A stretch of DNA of 64,000 nucleotides from Tepiditoga spiralis (GTDB lineage: Bacteria; Thermotogota; Thermotogae; Petrotogales; Petrotogaceae): assembly GCF_014701195.1 (NCBI RefSeq), contig NZ_AP018712.1:1940501-2004500 (forward strand), read 5' to 3'. Position numbers and translations under genes: made by a program. Shown here in pieces: positions 63,285 through 64,000 of this stretch (within the stretch, counting starts at the first letter, position 1; each line of letters opens with the position of its first letter). The notes under the pieces are model-generated. The model worked only from the letters and a program-made list of their open reading frames with translations, was not told the origin of the DNA and made no database searches.

Positions 63285-64000
63285 TCAGTTATAAATTACC
63301 TTTTTTATTTTTAAATCATTCAATTGATACAAAAATCTAAGAATTAATTCTTTTTCTTCATTTAAGTTATTTATTCTTGCGGTTCTTTTTACTGGTTCTA
63401 TAATTCTTATTTTTGAAATAATTTTATTATTCAACAATATGAAAAAATAATTTCCTATATTTTTAGAGGTTAATTTACTAACTATATTTTCACCAAATTT
63501 ATTAAAAGTAATCAAAACAAAATTTTTATTAGTATTTTTATCCTTTTCTATATTAATCTTATCAATTAATCTAAAATCCAATTTAATAATTTTATTTTGA
63601 ATTTTAAAATTTGCTCTATATTGGGGTTTCCCATTTATCATCTTTCCAATAGCAAAAGATATTTTTGGTTTTATTTCCAATATTTTTACTGTATTTTTCA
63701 AATCTTTTAATTCAATATTCTCGTTATAGTTTATTTTTACATCAATAAATGTATTTTTATACTCTGGTTTTAAATATACACTTTTACCATATTTACTAAT
63801 TAAAAGTTTCTGAAAAGTCCTCATCACTTTTTGAAAACTTTCAAAAGAATTATCTTCTAAAAATACTTTCATATTAAATGTTTTATACTTATATTTTTTT
63901 TCTTTATTATTTGTTTTAGCCTCATTTTGAATATTGTTTTTATCATTAACTTTTATAATATTATTACTTTCAAAAGTGAAATTATGAAAACTTTTAATTC
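63285..64000 (-). CDS. Protein with C-terminal SecD P1-head-like domain, 5' end outside the window
   Basis: The frame stays open from the stop at 63285 to the window edge, so the ATG at 63872 may be internal and the gene continues beyond base 64000; 238 residues are visible. The first ~40 visible residues are charged linker (NEAKTNNKEKKYKYKT). Near the C-terminus, VLITFNKFGENIVSKLTSKN and IGNYFFILLNNKIISKIRII resemble the P1-head of SecD (SLTFNEEGAKKFAEIT-type followed by a 'LDGKVISAP'-type strand). The membrane domain of SecD is absent after it, so it is a separate protein, perhaps periplasmic. The assignment is tentative. Confidence 0.55.
   Translation of the reverse strand, partial: IKSFHNFTFESNNIIKVNDKNNIQNEAKTNNKEKKYKYKTFNMKVFLEDNSFESFQKVMRTFQKLLISKYGKSVYLKPEYKNTFIDVKINYNENIELKDLKNTVKILEIKPKISFAIGKMINGKPQYRANFKIQNKIIKLDFRLIDKINIEKDKNTNKNFVLITFNKFGENIVSKLTSKNIGNYFFILLNNKIISKIRIIEPVKRTARINNLNEEKELILRFLYQLNDLKIKKVIYN

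Noticed and set aside
1-64000. CRISPR arrays, tRNA/rRNA genes, insertion sequences and prophage genes
   Set aside because: No regularly spaced direct repeats, no cloverleaf or rRNA-like GC-rich stretch and no transposase or phage protein was found on reading the gaps and gene products.

Overview
The window is a very AT-rich bacterial chromosome segment that reads like a low-GC member of the Thermotogota, most plausibly Petrotogales (Oceanotoga/Geotoga/Marinitoga-like). This assignment is an inference from several features together: an Omp85/BamA outer-membrane assembly protein, a ferredoxin-dependent Rnf complex, a glgD-glgC pair, a family-5 ABC transporter beside sugar hydrolases, a divergent GlcNAc locus, ThyX and QueH, and a rpiB-STAS-lexA-gyrA-metG order that I recall from Thermotoga maritima. 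No rRNA, tRNA, CRISPR array, insertion sequence or prophage was seen. Genes are densely packed, mostly with strong GGAGG or GGGGG ribosome binding sites and many 1-20 nt overlaps.

Layout. 1-10.25 kb (+): one long apparent operon, starting with an RlmI-like rRNA methyltransferase cut by the window edge, then glgD-glgC (ADP-glucose synthesis), two membrane proteins of unknown function, a BioB-like radical SAM protein, and rnfCDGEAB. RnfB is unusually short. It ends at a bidirectional terminator shared with a convergent diguanylate cyclase (-). 12-14.1 kb: a secreted alpha/beta hydrolase (-) and a 0.5 kb gap holding a decayed-looking coding remnant and a LacI-type operator. 14.1-23.4 kb (+): a beta-glucan oligosaccharide locus with a family-5 ABC transporter, a GH1 beta-glycosidase, a LacI regulator and a secreted GH8 glycanase. 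23.5-25.9 kb (+): Xaa-Pro aminopeptidase and an ATP-pyrophosphatase.

25.9-35.6 kb: a divergent amino-sugar locus. Leftward run nagR, GlcNAc kinase, NagB-II-type SIS isomerase and nagA; rightward run a ROK regulator, a family-1 ABC importer without an ATPase, and a cytoplasmic GH84 N-acetylglucosaminidase. Together these give import of GlcNAc oligosaccharides, cleavage to GlcNAc, phosphorylation, deacetylation and deaminating isomerisation to fructose-6-phosphate. 35.8-40.9 kb (+): arginine deiminase pathway (arcA, arcB), an M20 dipeptidase and a YfcC-type transporter, without carbamate kinase. The arcA and most of arcB have codon use unlike their neighbours.

40.96-64 kb (-): a long leftward array. 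Read in the direction of transcription it starts beyond the right edge with a SecD-P1-head-like protein, then a GDPD membrane protein, DUF2164, a hotdog thioesterase, a membrane protein and a corrinoid adenosyltransferase. Next come metG, gyrA, lexA, a STAS protein, rpiB, a histone-deacetylase-like amidohydrolase, a degenerate AroB-like protein, a SPOR-like membrane protein, a ComEA-like protein and queH. It finishes with an RsbW-like ATPase, a FapA/DUF342 protein, a TPR protein with an apparent ATC start, thyX, and a tightly coupled signalling set (DRTGG, CBS-HATPase, DRTGG, PHP, HATPase) that runs directly into bamA. That signalling set, separated from any hydrogenase, and the permease with an inserted jelly-roll-like domain are the strongest candidates for something undescribed.
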